Source of the DNA: Cloeon dipterum
Taxonomy: Eukaryota; Arthropoda; Insecta; Ephemeroptera; Baetidae
Reading direction: 5' to 3'
DNA: 64,000 nt
Assembly: GCF_949628265.1 (NCBI RefSeq)
Contig: NC_088787.1
Span: 3,834,501 to 3,898,500, forward strand
Made by a program: the position numbers and the translations under genes. The notes below the pieces were generated by a model. That model did not search any database and had not been told where the DNA came from. It saw only the letters and a list, made by a program, of their open reading frames with translations. Position 1 is the stretch's first letter, and the number at the start of each line of letters is the position of its first letter. Below are positions 32,555 to 44,926 of the stretch, one piece after another.

Positions 32555-34672
32555 CACGGCAACTCGAAATGGCGCGAATGAGACCGACACAGCTGCAGTT
32601 CGTCAGGGTCGTCAGGTGGAATATAGGGTAAACGAGAAGGAGAAGGATTTGTAAGCTAAAACTTCAGTAAAGCAATCAATTGTTAAGATTGAAATTTATT
32701 GACTTTTAGCTAAATTGTTATTTTATTCGTCCCCACAAATATGTGGTTTGGTTTAAATAGATAAATTCTAGAAAAATGGTTAGTGTTGCTCGAATTTTTA
32801 AGCTCCAGAACAATGTTCTATAAAAATGAAGCATCAATGGTGAAAGGTGAAGGCGATAGTTCTCTCTTTGAAACTGGATGGCGCGTCGAGAAGCTGATGT
32901 GACACAACGGATTGAGGGTTTCCGTTAATTAATAAATTAAATTTAATGGCACTACTGTATATTCACTTTTGTGTTAATACAGCGATCCAGTTGTTGAGTT
33001 CTTTTTCAACTTTCGAATTTATCCGAAAATCTTATTTTCAACCAATTTTAATGATTTTAAATTCGGCCAGACATTTTAATTCGTTAGCAATTTATTTCTG
33101 ATCAACTAACCATTTGATTGATTACTTTACGCTGCCCGTAGGACACTTATTGGGTCTTTTTAATTTTATGAATTTTTTGTATGCCACATATATATGTATA
33201 TATTTTTATTTCAATTACGATATTTTGTGTAATTTTATAATTAGTGTCAGATCAAAACTTAACTTAATTTAAATATTTAATAATTAAATTGTAACCTTTA
33301 TAATTAATCCCTCTGTAAAATGCATCTGAATTTCTTAAAAATAATGCTTTTAGGCTTTCACAACTACTTGATATTGACGTTGAGTCAATCATTTTTGCGC
33401 AATCTATCGTCTCACAATCAGTCTTTACGACTGGGAATGTCATTCATTCGTCCATTCATTGTTGGCGCTGCTGGCATTCTTCCTCCCTCCCATCCTACAC
33501 TCCATTCGTTGTCACTGACGTCACAACAGTCGCGTGCCACAATTGTTGCGGGTTGCAAAACCTGCTCTTTTTCCAGGCGGCAAAATAAATAAGTGATTGC
33601 TATTTCGATAAATTTTTAGTCAATCTGTAATCGTTTATTTGAATATAAATTAACCCAAATAATTCAACTCGTAAAATCGCTTTTCAATAAAAATCAAGCG
33701 ACAGGGATCGAAATTAAAACCAATCAGTGCTCTCCCTTCCAAACGTGCAAACTTAATACGGCGCCTCGGGAGTAAACTTCCGAATCACTAATAAGAAATA
33801 AGCTTGGAACAATATTATAATACTGTATAACTGCGGCGTTGTCAAAGCGCGGGCTGCTTGTATAAACGATAGCAAATATTTAACATGTAGTGAGAGCAAA
33901 AATGGAGTCAGTCACGCTTTCCGCCTAGTTTAAGGTCAAGATGTCGAGAAAATGAATCGCGTCAGAGACAAAAGTCTTTACACGTTTTACTATCACTTTT
34001 AAATTAATTTTCAGTCGTGAGTATTTTAAAATGCTGGGCTACTACCTCCGCAAATTCGGATTTAGCTGTTGAGCCAGCCACAAGCCACAACTGAGGCCTC
34101 TATAGATATATATTAAAGGTATGCCTCCTTCTGTCCCATGTTTCCTTTTATATCCGACCGATGGCGCTCAAAACTAGACCTGGCTTAGGTGCTTTGGAAG
34201 AATCAGCTGTCTTTTTGCCGCCAAATGTGAGCTTTAAACAAAAAGTGTCTAATAATAAAACGCACGCAGTTCCTTTTGATGAGAGACTAAGGAAACTGAC
34301 AATAATTAATATTTTTTTATCGATTTCTATGGGACTGGTTATTGTTATTAATAAATTAATTTAAACGTTTTGCATTTTCCCTCTACCACGATTTATTTAA
34401 AATTAAATTACAAAGATTGCAGGGTTGTCACATAACTATATAGATTGAGTACAAAAGATGGACAAAAGGGGATAGGTAGATTAAACAGACCATTTGACCC
34501 GTACATCGAATATGTCTATACACCTATAAATGTTTAGAGAAATGGAAAACAAAAATGACCGTAGCTGAATCCTATAAGGACATCAAATCATGAAATAACA
34601 GTAATCCGAATCAATCTCTAAACATATTTTAACTGGTAATACTTATGCTCTCGACAAATGAACGGACATTTC
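32555..34672. other. Z2-Z3 spacer
   Basis: 32660-33600 is homologous to 41280-42310 (Z4-Z5 spacer), for example TCCCCACAAATATGTGGTTT. Contains a TGACGTCA block, then 34190-34370 (type II 3' flank shared with Z5 and Z6), with AATAAA on minus at 34397..34392 for Z3. Confidence 0.6.
33460..33590 (+). promoter_or_regulatory. TGACGTCA block, copy 2
   Basis: TGACGTCA at 33516-33523, flanked by GGCGCTGCTGGCATTC and GCGTGCCAC, then GCGGGTTGCAAAACCTGCTC and CAGGCGGCAAAA. About 0.9 kb upstream of Z2. Confidence 0.5.
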
Positions 34673-36824
34673 TCAAGCACTCGTCATACCATGAATCGCT
34701 AATAAATGGGTTTTCATACACCTTTCCAACATTGATTTTCCACACACCACACACGATTTCAGGTTTCTGATCAGCAAATGTGCTTTTCTTTTGTGTATAG
34801 CCAGAAAACTTAAAGAAACAAACTTCTTCTCGCATTCCCCGCATTCGAATTTTCGGTCAATCAAATTGTGTTTCGAAGCCAAATGGTTTTTCAATTTTGC
34901 AAAATCAGTGAATCTTTTGGGACAGTGCGCACAATGCTTCAAATTCGGTTTCTTGTGAAAGTGATTCAAGTGGAATTTCAGTTGTTTTCCATTTTTGTAG
35001 TACCTTTTGCATGGCTCGCACTTGAAACCCAATTTTTCGTGCTGCAAACCATGCCAGGAATTGTTTCTGTGTTTCCTTTTCAAGTGGTATTTCAGGGAAG
35101 AATGCATCTTAAAAGTCTTTGGGCAATTTTGACATTTGAAAAGAGTTTTTTTGCATGTTTTCAAGTGCGACTGGTACAAACCTGAGCATTCAAATTCATG
35201 CTTGCAGCGCGCGCAGTTCTTTCTTTTATAATGGCAACTATTAATGTATCTAACAGTAACATCTGAATTGCAAATTGAGCACACCCGAGACTTGTGATCC
35301 AGTCTTGCATGTTCTGCCAGATGCCGCTTGGTAGAAAACAATTTGAGGCATTTGTCGCACTTGATCGTCTTTGGAAAATGTAAACGAGTAATATGAATCG
35401 ACAAATCCCATTTCGATTTAGATTTGTACTGGCAATGGTAGCAATTGAAGACTTTTGCTTTGTCTTCTTCCTTGTGAACAGCATCAAAGTGGACAATCAT
35501 TTCAAGTTCGGATTTGAAATAGCAGAGGCAACCAAAGAATTTGCAACTAAATCGAAACTCGGCATGGACACGACGACTATGCTCTCTGACTTTTGTGGAC
35601 CTCCGAAACTCCTTCTCGCAAAAATTGCACTTGATCAATTTCTTTGCTTTGGACTTTTGATGCACTTCCTTGGTGTGTGTCTCCTTTTCCTCGATAGTAT
35701 GGAAATATGTGGCACATTTACGATTATCACACCTGATGGCATTCTCGTGCATATGTCTCATGTGACTTCTAATGTATGCGACAACTTGTCCACAGTAAAA
35801 ACATTTCCTCCCGCTCTTTCCACCATCAGTCCTTGCCTCGTTCTCTCCATTTTCTTCCGTCTCAATTCTCGGCAATTCAATTATCTCCAGCTGCACCCAG
35901 CACTGCTCTGCTTTTCCTTCTGTAACAATAAATCCAACCAAAATTCCGAGATAGTTAAAAATTAAATTATTAAGAAATGGTTGTTTATAGAATGCATGTT
36001 AAATATTTTGAACTAATTTCTAAATATCAAGTGTGGAATGTACCGTCATCTGCGGTAAAACCAAAAATTTTACCACTTAAAAATAAGTTATTATATATTT
36101 AAGGTAGCCAGAAATTTGACATTAAAAATATTAATGCCCTCTCCGACTGCTTAACTTACAGCTCGCAGATCTGGATCCTGACACTCCAGTCAGATCTCGT
36201 TGCCGCGGTTGCTAAACTCACGATCGTTCGTCTCTCGTATTTAATTATTGCTATTTCTCTCTCATTCCTTAAGTGGCCAGAAATTCCCACATAAGAAATT
36301 AATTGTGAAAAACCAATTGAATTAGGTTCTGTTAATTCCTGAGCCGTAAATAATTACTTTTCTTGCTCATTTTCATTCTAGTTCTGAATACTTTCCTCTA
36401 CTTACCTTTTATTACGCGTCATTTTCACTAGCTACCTATACTCCCTTATATTTTTCTAAAATAAATTTACAAACTCATGTACCTAGATAATTCCTCCTCA
36501 GCTCCTTCGCTTCGTCGTCCAAATAGGCCAGATCCAGCGGCCACCAAGCCAAAGCTTCAAACTCGCGAACATCTCTGGATAGGAACCTTGAAATAAAAAA
36601 TACGTAATTAAAATCGTAAAATATAATCCCGCTTTAGCCTACTCAGCGTGCCAGATGCAGAAATAGCAAATCAAGTCCGTTTCTTCAATTTCCTCTGCAA
36701 ATTCATAGCCGCAGACATTTAGGAGCCAAGTCTGCAGCTTCTCCTTGTCCAATTGGACAGCCTGGACAGCGCCGTCCGCCGTCGGACGCTCGCAAACGCG
36801 GCAGAGCGGCTTCACCAGCGGCAT
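34673..36824 (-). CDS. ZAD-like C2H2 zinc-finger protein Z3
   Basis: Exons 36824..36643, 36586..36483, 35919..34673; 510 residues, the longest of the set. Exon 1 carries EEIEETDLICYFC where most others have EEIEDEDLICYFC. Exon 2 reads FLSRDVREFEALAWWPLDLAYLDDEAKELR. In unit 7 one extra residue (VRYINSCHYKRKNC) lengthens the Cys-His loop. Recognition-helix positions differ from its neighbours in unit 3 (RRSTKVREH), unit 6 (STKRHLAEH) and unit 9 (KMHSSLKYH). All zinc ligands appear present. The donor after exon 1 is GTAGGC, as in Z2. Confidence 0.88.
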
Positions 36825-39095
36825 CACGGCAACTCGAAATGGCGCGAATGAGATATCGAAACAGCTGCAGTTCGTCAGGGTCGTCAGGTGGATTATAGAG
36901 GGTAAACGAAAGGGAGAAAAAGTTGCTTGCTTCAAAACTTGATATTTTAAAGGGTAGCATGAAATACTGAAGCAATAATAATTATAAATTTATGATGCTG
37001 TATAATAGCTACATCATAAATTTACATTTTTGTTTAAAAAAATCATTATTGTTGTTGTTAATTTAGTTCCAGATCTATCTCCTGTAAAAACAGGGTACCA
37101 AGTGCAATTTGTACTCTCTCCCTGTAGCTTCTCTCACTTTGAAACGTAATGGTGCCATTTGTTAATTTGATCCCAAGTCGTAAATCTCAATTAAGTTCTT
37201 CATTGTTTGAAATTTGTGATTCATCAGAATAGTACATCCACGCGTGTGGTGAGTTCATGGATAATTTAATCTAAGTAAGGGCACGTAATTGACGTAGAAA
37301 TTTCTACTTTTGTCAAAAGAGATGCAGCACTCATTTTAAGAAAAGATTCTGCTTCTGATTAATACAAAGCAAATTTTTAAATAAACTACGGCGTGCATAT
37401 ACAAAGATTTGCGACCGCTGCTTCCTTGTTTGTAACGCGATCACCTTAAATTTTTGTAACTTTATTGGGATTAATTCACTCATATTTCGATTTAGTTAAT
37501 TATCTCCATTCAAATCATGATTTTCACGACACGAATTTTTATACTTCACCAATTTAAAATATTATTAACGCAACTCGTTTAATGCGGGTTTCCATTCACA
37601 AGAAATTCAAGGCGACTTTTTTACCACGCACAAAAAACGAGTCAGCCCATCTGCTGTTTGCCATTATTTGCAGACTAGAGAAGGAATTGAACCCGATGTT
37701 GGCCAATCACGGACCTCAAGACCTTGTTCCAAACTTTTGGAGATGCCAACTTGCTTGAGTTTTTCCAGGCCTATATATTTATTAATATAAGTCACAATAT
37801 CATTTTGTAAACACAATTTTACAGTCCAACATTTTTAGTTTGACCAACTGTTAAACTTATTTTGGGTGCGGCTCCTTTAATAATAATAATTAATGAACTA
37901 AATATCTATAGATCACAATTTAAATTTCTTTTAATAGGAAGAGCACGCAATAATCAGCAAATGGTTTGAATTTAAATTAATTTGCAGCCAAGACACTGCC
38001 TAATAAATTAAACTGTACGAGAAACGACCGAATGACTGGCTCATTCATTCGATGGTGGCGCTGTCCGCCTTGCCCCTCCTCCAAGCTATTCGTTGCCGCT
38101 GACGTCACTCGATTCGCATGCACCTTTAGTTGCGGGTTGCATAAGCTGATTGGTATGTCGGCTGGAAAAACACTGATTGAATTTCGCACAATATTAGTCG
38201 GAATTTAAGCATTTACTTGTATATAATAGCGTGATCAAAATGGGAGTTAATTCCGTATTACCGTAAGAAGATGAAGAGTAAATAATTTTCATTAATTAAT
38301 TGCAGTTTTCCACGTGAGCTTAAGATGAGTGCTCAATCTTTTCTGTCATTTTAACAAGAGGGGGAACATATTTAAGTTCTTCAATTCAATTAAAAATGGC
38401 TCAAGAATTAAAGGGGATCGATACAGGGAAATAATTAATAGATATTTGAATTGTTGGATTCTGTTAATCTATAAATAATTTGTTATACAATTTAAAAAAA
38501 TAATAAAAGAGCTTGCTAAAGTAAAAAATCAATTTTTCTCCAAAACTTGAACAAATTTGCTTGGCAGATTTCTAAAATATCTTCGAGATAATTTGATATT
38601 TTTAAATAATACCATGCAGTAAGAAGACATTATAAACAGCAAATAACGCAATAATCCAGTTCACTAATTGTAACTAAACCCACATAAATGTTTTATGCAA
38701 AAAGGGACAGTGCTAAAAAGTATGCAGGCCACAGGAGAAGAAAGGCAACTGTAATTAATGTCCATATTTTCAATTACTGGAGGAATTTGTAATCAAATCA
38801 AATTAAAAATTCGAATTTTCCATACACCACGATTTATTGGAAATTAAATTTACAAAGATTGCATAACTCACCATTATAAAGTATACAATTGGAAAAGGAT
38901 AGGTTGGGCAGAAAAATTTTTTATGCATCAAATGACTACCAATACATGATTTAAAGAGTTGGAAATACAGAAGCAGACGAGCTATAGCAATAAGGACATG
39001 TACATTCTTGAAAAAAAACACAGTATTCGGAGACAATATCCTCTAAACATATTTTCAACAGGTGATTATTACTCTCGACAATGAGCGGACATTTC
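36825..39095. other. Z3-Z4 spacer
   Basis: Counterpart of the Z1-Z2 spacer over about 36990-39050. Proximal Z3 promoter sequence at left (CAGCTGCAG; TATAG near 36895). Z4 polyadenylation signal AATAAA on minus at 38838..38833. Confidence 0.6.
38052..38170 (+). promoter_or_regulatory. TGACGTCA block, copy 3
   Basis: TGACGTCA at 38100-38107 between CATTCGTTGCCGC and GCGGGTTGCATAAGCTGATTGG. About 1.2 kb upstream of Z3. Confidence 0.5.
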
Positions 39096-41166
39096 TCAAG
39101 CACTTTCCATGCCATGAATCGCTAATAAATGGGTTTTCAACCAGTTTGCACCCATTGATTTTCCACACACCTTACATGATTTCAGATTTTTGCTCAGCAA
39201 ATGTGTTCTTCTTTTGTGTGAAGCCAGAAAACTTGAAGAAACAAACTTCTTCTGGCACTCACCGCATTCGAACTTGCGTTCAATCAAATTGTGTGTCATG
39301 GCCAAGTGGTTTTTCAAACGTAGAACATTAGTGAAGCTTTTGGGACAGTGCGCACAGTGCTTCAAATTCAGTTTCTTGTGAAAGTGATTCAAGTGCAATT
39401 TCAGTAATGTTTCATTTTTGTAATACCTTCTGCACGGCTCGCACTTGAATCCAAGATTTTTGTACTGCAATCCACGCCAGGAATTGTTTCTGTGTTTCCT
39501 TTTCAAGTGGTACTCCAACAAAGAAAGCATTTTAAATGCCTTTGGGCACTTGTCACATTTGAAAAGAGTTGTTCTGCATGTTTTCCAGTGCGATTTGTAC
39601 AAACCTGAGCATTCAAATTCATTATTGCAGCGCGTGCAGTTCTTTCTTTTCAAATGGCACCTCATGACTTTTACAATAATTTCTGAATTGCAAACTGAGC
39701 AAACCTTAAACTTGTGATTCTTTCTTACATGTTCTGCCAGACGCTTCTTGGTGGAAAACAATTTGTGGCATTTCTTGCACTTGAACGATTTTGGAAAATG
39801 CAATGAAACGTGAAACGACAATGCCACTTTATATTTAGATTTGAACTCGCAATGGTAACAATTGAAGACTTTTGCATTGTCTTCTTCCTTGTGAACAGAA
39901 TCAAAGTGGGCACTCATTTCAGATTCGGATTTGAAGTAACAGAGGCAACCAAAGAATTTGCATCTAACGCCAAACTCGGAATGAAAACGACGAATATGAT
40001 TTCTGATAAAATCGGACCTCCGAAACAGTTTTTCGCAAAAATTCAGTTTCTTTTCATGCACTTCCTTGGTGTGAATATCCTTTTCCTCGACAGTGTGGAA
40101 AAATGTGGCACATCTACGATATTCACACTTGATGACATTCTCGTGCATATATCTCATGTGACTTCTAATGTTTGCGACCATTTTTCTACAGTAAAAACAT
40201 TTCCTCCCGCTCTTTCCACCTTCAGAATTTTCCTCATTCACTCCATTTTCTTCCGTCTCAATTTTCGGCAACTCAATCTTCTCCAGCTGTACCCAGCATT
40301 GCTCTGCTTTTCCTCCTGTAACAATTAATCCAGACTAAAATTTGGGAATAATTAATAATATTTTAGGTTGTCAGATTAGTTTCTTGTTATCCTCTTTAAT
40401 AAAATAATATATAAAAAATTATGAATATTGCCCTCCGACCCCTTATCTTCAATCTCGCGTCTGGCGCGTCTCCTGATGTGACAATTGCACATTGCAAATC
40501 TCACTGCAGCGTCGGCCAACTCTCTTGTTCGTCGTCGTGGCGGCTGCCCCTCACGATCGTTGGTATGTCAAGTCTCGTATTTAATCATTTATATTTTTCT
40601 CTCATTCCTTCAACGGCCAGAAGAGCCCAAACAAGATAAATTGTTTGTGAGAAACCTGTAGAGTTGGGTTCCAGTTCTGATATTTCCTGAACCGCCATAA
40701 TTACTTTCTTGCGCATTCAAAATACTGAATACTCTCTTCTAGTTCTCTTTTTACGCATCATTTTTAATAGCTACCTCCATTTTGTACGTAGTTTTAAAAT
40801 AAATTTACAACATGATGATGTACCTAAATAATTCCGTCTCAGCTCCTTCGCCACGTCGTCCAAATAAAGCTGATCCGGTGGCCACCAAGCCAAAGCTTCA
40901 AACTCGCGAACATACTTGGACAGAAACCTTAAAATAAAAAAAGCGTAATTTCAAACTGAAAAAAATAATCCCGCTGCTGCTCACTCGGCATGCCAGATGC
41001 AGAAATTGCAAATCAGATCTTCATCCTCAATTTCGTCTGCCAATTCATCGCCACAGACATTCAAGAACCAAGTCTGCAGCTTCTCCTTGTCCATTTGGAC
41101 AGCCTGGACAGCGCCGTCCGCCGTCGGACGCTCGCAAACGCGGCAGAGCGGCTTCACCAGCGGCAT
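39096..41166 (-). CDS. ZAD-like C2H2 zinc-finger protein Z4, one finger damaged
   Basis: Exons 41166..40985, 40927..40824, 40315..39096; 501 residues. A small in-frame deletion joins HTKEVHEK directly to KLNFCEKLF, where paralogs have KSKAKKLIKCNFCEK; the first zinc Cys of unit 3 is lost although the helix (RRSDFIRNHIRRFH) remains. Unit 5 also lost a residue between its histidines (FHVSLH). Exon 3 begins GGKAEQCW where others have EGKAEQCW. Everything else is open and spliceable, so the gene is probably functional with twelve usable units. The N-terminal Cys pairs are intact (CRVC, CNFC), and exon 1 has ADEIEDEDL in place of AEEIEDEDL. Confidence 0.86.
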
Positions 41167-41559
41167 CACGGTGACTCGAAATGGCGCGAATGAGATCGAA
41201 ACAGCTGCTGTTCGTCAGGGTAATCAGGTGGTTTATAGTCAGGTGGGTTACAGGGTAAACGAAAAGGAGAAGATTTTATAAAGCTATAACTTCAGTAAAG
41301 CAATCAATTGTTAAGATTGAAATTTATTGACTTTTAGCTAAATTGTTATTTTATTTGTCCCCACAAATATGTGGTTTGGTTTAAATAAATAAATTCTAGA
41401 AAAATAGCTTTTGTTGAACGAATTTTTAAGCTCCAGAATTATCTTCTATAAAATGAAGCAGCAATGGTGAAGGCGATAGTTCTCTCTTTGAAACTGGATG
41501 GCGCGTCGAGAAGTTGATATGACATGACGGATTGAGGGTTTTCAATAATTAATTAATTA

Positions 41560-41640
41560 ATTAACTAGTGCAGTGCACGCCCTTCCAGGTCCTCCGGTCC
41601 TCAGACAGGGATAAAAAGAGCAAAAAAAATTAATTAATTT
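41560..41640. mobile_element. short insertion absent from the homologous spacer
   Basis: About 80 bp (AGTGCAGTGCACGCCC, GGTCCTCCGGTCCTCAGAC, GGATAAAAAGAGCAAAAAA) between TTAATTAATT-type direct repeats. The paralogous spacer near 32935-32945 lacks it. The A-rich end and target-like duplication suggest a SINE or truncated retroposon. Family unknown. Confidence 0.5.
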
Positions 41641-42175
41641 TAATGGCACTATACACTTTTATTTTTAAACCGCGAACCACTACTTGTTGAGTTCTTTTTA
41701 AACTTTTGAAGTTATCCGAAAATCTTATTTCCAACCAATTATAATGATTTTAAATTCGACCAGACATTTTGATTGGTTAGTAATTAATTTCTGATCAACT
41801 AACCATTTGATTACTTCACGCTGCCCGTAGGACACTTATTGGGTCTTTTTAAAATTATGAATGTTTTGTATGGCAAATATAATTAATGAAAATATTTTTA
41901 TTTAAATTTCGATAATTTGTGTAATTTTAAAATTAGTGTCGAAACACATCGAAACATTACTGAATTTAAATATTTTATAATTAAATTTCAACCTTTATTA
42001 TTAATCCCTTTGTAAAAAGCTTCCGAATTTCTTAAAAATATTGCTTTTAGGCTTTCAAAACTACTTGACTCCGTTATAGAGCCACAATTAATTATATTGA
42101 ACATTTTTGCGCAATCATTTCACTCACAACCATTCGCCTCTTTCTGACTGGGAATGTCATTCATTCGTCCATTCA

Positions 42176-42310
42176 TTGTTGGCGCTGCTGGCATTCTTCC
42201 TCCTCCCCCTCCTTCACTCCATTCGTTGCCACTGACGTCACTCTGGTCGCGTGCCGCAATTGTTGCGGGTTGCATAACCTGCTCTTTTTCCAGGCGGCAA
42301 AATAAACTGA
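42176..42310 (+). promoter_or_regulatory. TGACGTCA block, copy 4
   Basis: TGACGTCA at 42233-42240, with GGCGCTGCTGGCATTCTTCC before it and GCGGGTTGCATAACCTGCTC after it. About 1.0 kb upstream of Z4. Confidence 0.5.
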
Positions 42311-42812
42311 TTGCTATTTCAATACAATTTTTGGTCAGCCAGAAATCGGAAGAATCAGCTGTTCCTATGCCACCAAATGTGCGCTTAAAACAAAAAGTGT
42401 CTAATACTAAGACGCACGAAGTTCCTTTTGATGAGAGACGAAGGAAACTGACAATAATTAATATTTTTATCGATATCTATGGGACTGGTTATTAATAAGT
42501 TAATTAAAAAGTTTTGCATTTTCCCTCAACCACGATTTATTGGAAAGTAAATTACAAAGATTGCAGTATTAACGCATATAACTGCAAATTAAGAACAAAA
42601 GAGGGACAAAAGGGAATAGGGAGATTGAGCAGAAAATTTGGCTCGTACATCAAATATGTTTACATGTACAGATGATTACAGGAATGAAAAAAAAAATTAC
42701 AGAAGCTGAAAACTACGACATCAAATTATAAAAAAAAAACAGTAATCCAAATCAATCTCTAAACATATTTTGACTAAAAACACTTACACTCTCAACATCG
42801 AACGGATATTTC

Positions 42813-44926
42813 TCAAGCACTTCTGATATCATGAATTGATAATAAATGGGTTTTCATCCACTTTTCACTTAATGATTTTCCACACACCTTACATAGTTTC
42901 AGTTTTTTGTTCATCAAATGAGTGCTTCTTTTGTGTGAAGCCAGAAAACGTGAAGAAACAAACTTCTTTTGGCACTCACCGCATTCGAATTTGCCTTCAA
43001 TCAAAAGGTGCGCCATGGCCAAATAGTTTTTCAAGTGTGCAAAATCAGTGAAGCTTTTGGGACAGTGAGGGCAGTTCTTCAAATTTAGTCTCTTGTGAAA
43101 GTGATTCAAGTGGATTTTCAGTTGTTTTCCATTTTTGTAGTAACTTTTGCACGACTCGCACTTGAATCCAAGATTTTTGTACATCAAACCGTGCCATGAA
43201 TTATTTCTGTGTTTCAATTTCAAGTGGTATTTCAATTGAAATGGATATTGGAAAATCTTTGGGCACTTTTCACATTGGAAACGGGTTGTTTTGCATGTTT
43301 TCAAGTGAGATTGGTACAAACCTGAGCATTCAAATTCATTCTTGCAGCGCCTGCAGTTCATTCTTTTGGAATGGCAACTCATATATCCAACAGTAACATC
43401 TGAATTGCAAATTGAGCACACAAAAAACTTATGGTTCTGTCTTGCATGTTCTGCCAGATGCTCCTTGGTAGAAAACAATTTGTGGCATTTGTCACACTTC
43501 TTGGTCTTTGGAAAATGCAAACGAGTAAAATGAATCGACAAAACCCTTTTCGATTTAGATTTGTACTCGCAATAAAGGCAATTGAAGACTTTTGCTTTGT
43601 CTTCTTCCTTGTGAACAGCTTCAAAGTGTAAAATCATTTCAGATTCCGATTTGAAATAACAGAAGCAACCAAAGAAGTTGCATTTAACGCGAAACTCGGT
43701 ATGAACACGACGAATGTGCTTTCTGAGTATATCGGACCTCCGAAGCTCCTTCTCGCAAAAATTGCACTTGATCAATTTCTTTGCTTTTGACTTTTCATGC
43801 ACTTCCTTGGTGTGAATTTCCTTTTCCCCGGCAGTGTGGAAATATGTGACGCAAACACGATTATCACACCTGATGGCATTCTCGTGCATTTTCCTCACGT
43901 GGCTACTAATGTTTGCGACAACTTGTTCACAGTAAATACATTTCCTCCCGCTCTTTCCACCTTCAGTCTTTGCCTCGTTCTCTCCATTTTCTTCCGTCTC
44001 AATTTTCGGCAATTCAATTTTCTCCAGCTGTACCCAGCACTGCTCTGCTTTTCCTTCTGTAACAATAACACCAACCAAAATTCCGAAATAATTAAAAATT
44101 AAATTAGTAAGAATAGAATATGCATCTGAAATATTTTGAGCTAATTTTTAGGATTCAAGTGTGGAATTTACCTTCAACCACTGTAAATCCTGAATGTTTA
44201 CCACATAATGAAAGAATAAATTACATGTAGTCATTACATTTTTTTACTCTCTTCAATAATAAAACAAAATAAATATTTGGTGCCCTCCTACCCCTAAACT
44301 GTTACACTTCGCAAATCAGGAGCGGATCCTGACGCTGCGAACAGAGCTCGTTGGCGCGGCGACCACTAATCTTAAGATCGTTCGTATCATTTCATTCTTG
44401 CAATTTCTCTCTATTTCCTTAGGCCAGAAGGGCCCAAACAAGATTAATTATTAGTGAGAAACCTATTGTGTTACGTTCTGATATTTCCTGAGCCATAATA
44501 GCCAATTTCTTGCTCATTCAGAATTATATAAATACTTTCCTATAGTTCCAATTTTCGCGGATTTTTTACTACAATAATTTTACCTAGATATTTCTTCCTG
44601 AGCTCCTTCGCCACGTCGTCCAAATAAACCAGATCCGGTGGCCACCAAGCCAAATCTTCGTGATCGCTATCATGTTCGGCCAGAAACCTTAAAATAAAGA
44701 ATTCATAACTTAAATTGAAAAATGAATCTCACTCAGCTGCTCACTCTGCGTGCCAGATGCAGAAATTGCAAATCAGGTCTTCGTCCTCGATTTCCTCTGC
44801 GAATTCGTAGCCACAGACATTCAAGAACCAAGTCTGCAGCTTCTCCTTGTCCAATTGGACAGCCTGGACAGCGCCGTCCGCCGTCGGACGCTCGCAAACG
44901 CGGCAGAGCGGCTTCACCAGCGGCAT
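42813..44926 (-). CDS. ZAD-like C2H2 zinc-finger protein Z5, one finger missing a histidine
   Basis: Exons 44926..44745, 44687..44584, 44056..42813; 509 residues. In unit 11 the first zinc histidine is Tyr (FAHLKNYLAMAH against LKNHLAxxH elsewhere), and in unit 3 the core Phe is Leu (CNFCEKELRRSDILRKH). Unit 2 differs (CDNRVCVTYFHTAGEKEIH). Unit 13 reads CKVCGKSLSEKWMKTHLLSIH. Exon 2 is closest to Z1 in FLAEHDSDHEDLAWWPPDL. This gene starts a divergent pair with Z7 on plus, about 2.5 kb between the ATGs. Confidence 0.87.

Larger units (their letters stand above)
41167..42812. other. Z4-Z5 spacer
   Basis: Counterpart of the Z2-Z3 spacer, with an extra insertion at about 41560-41640. The 3' flank of Z5 is at right, with AATAAA on minus at 42541..42536. 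Confidence 0.6.
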
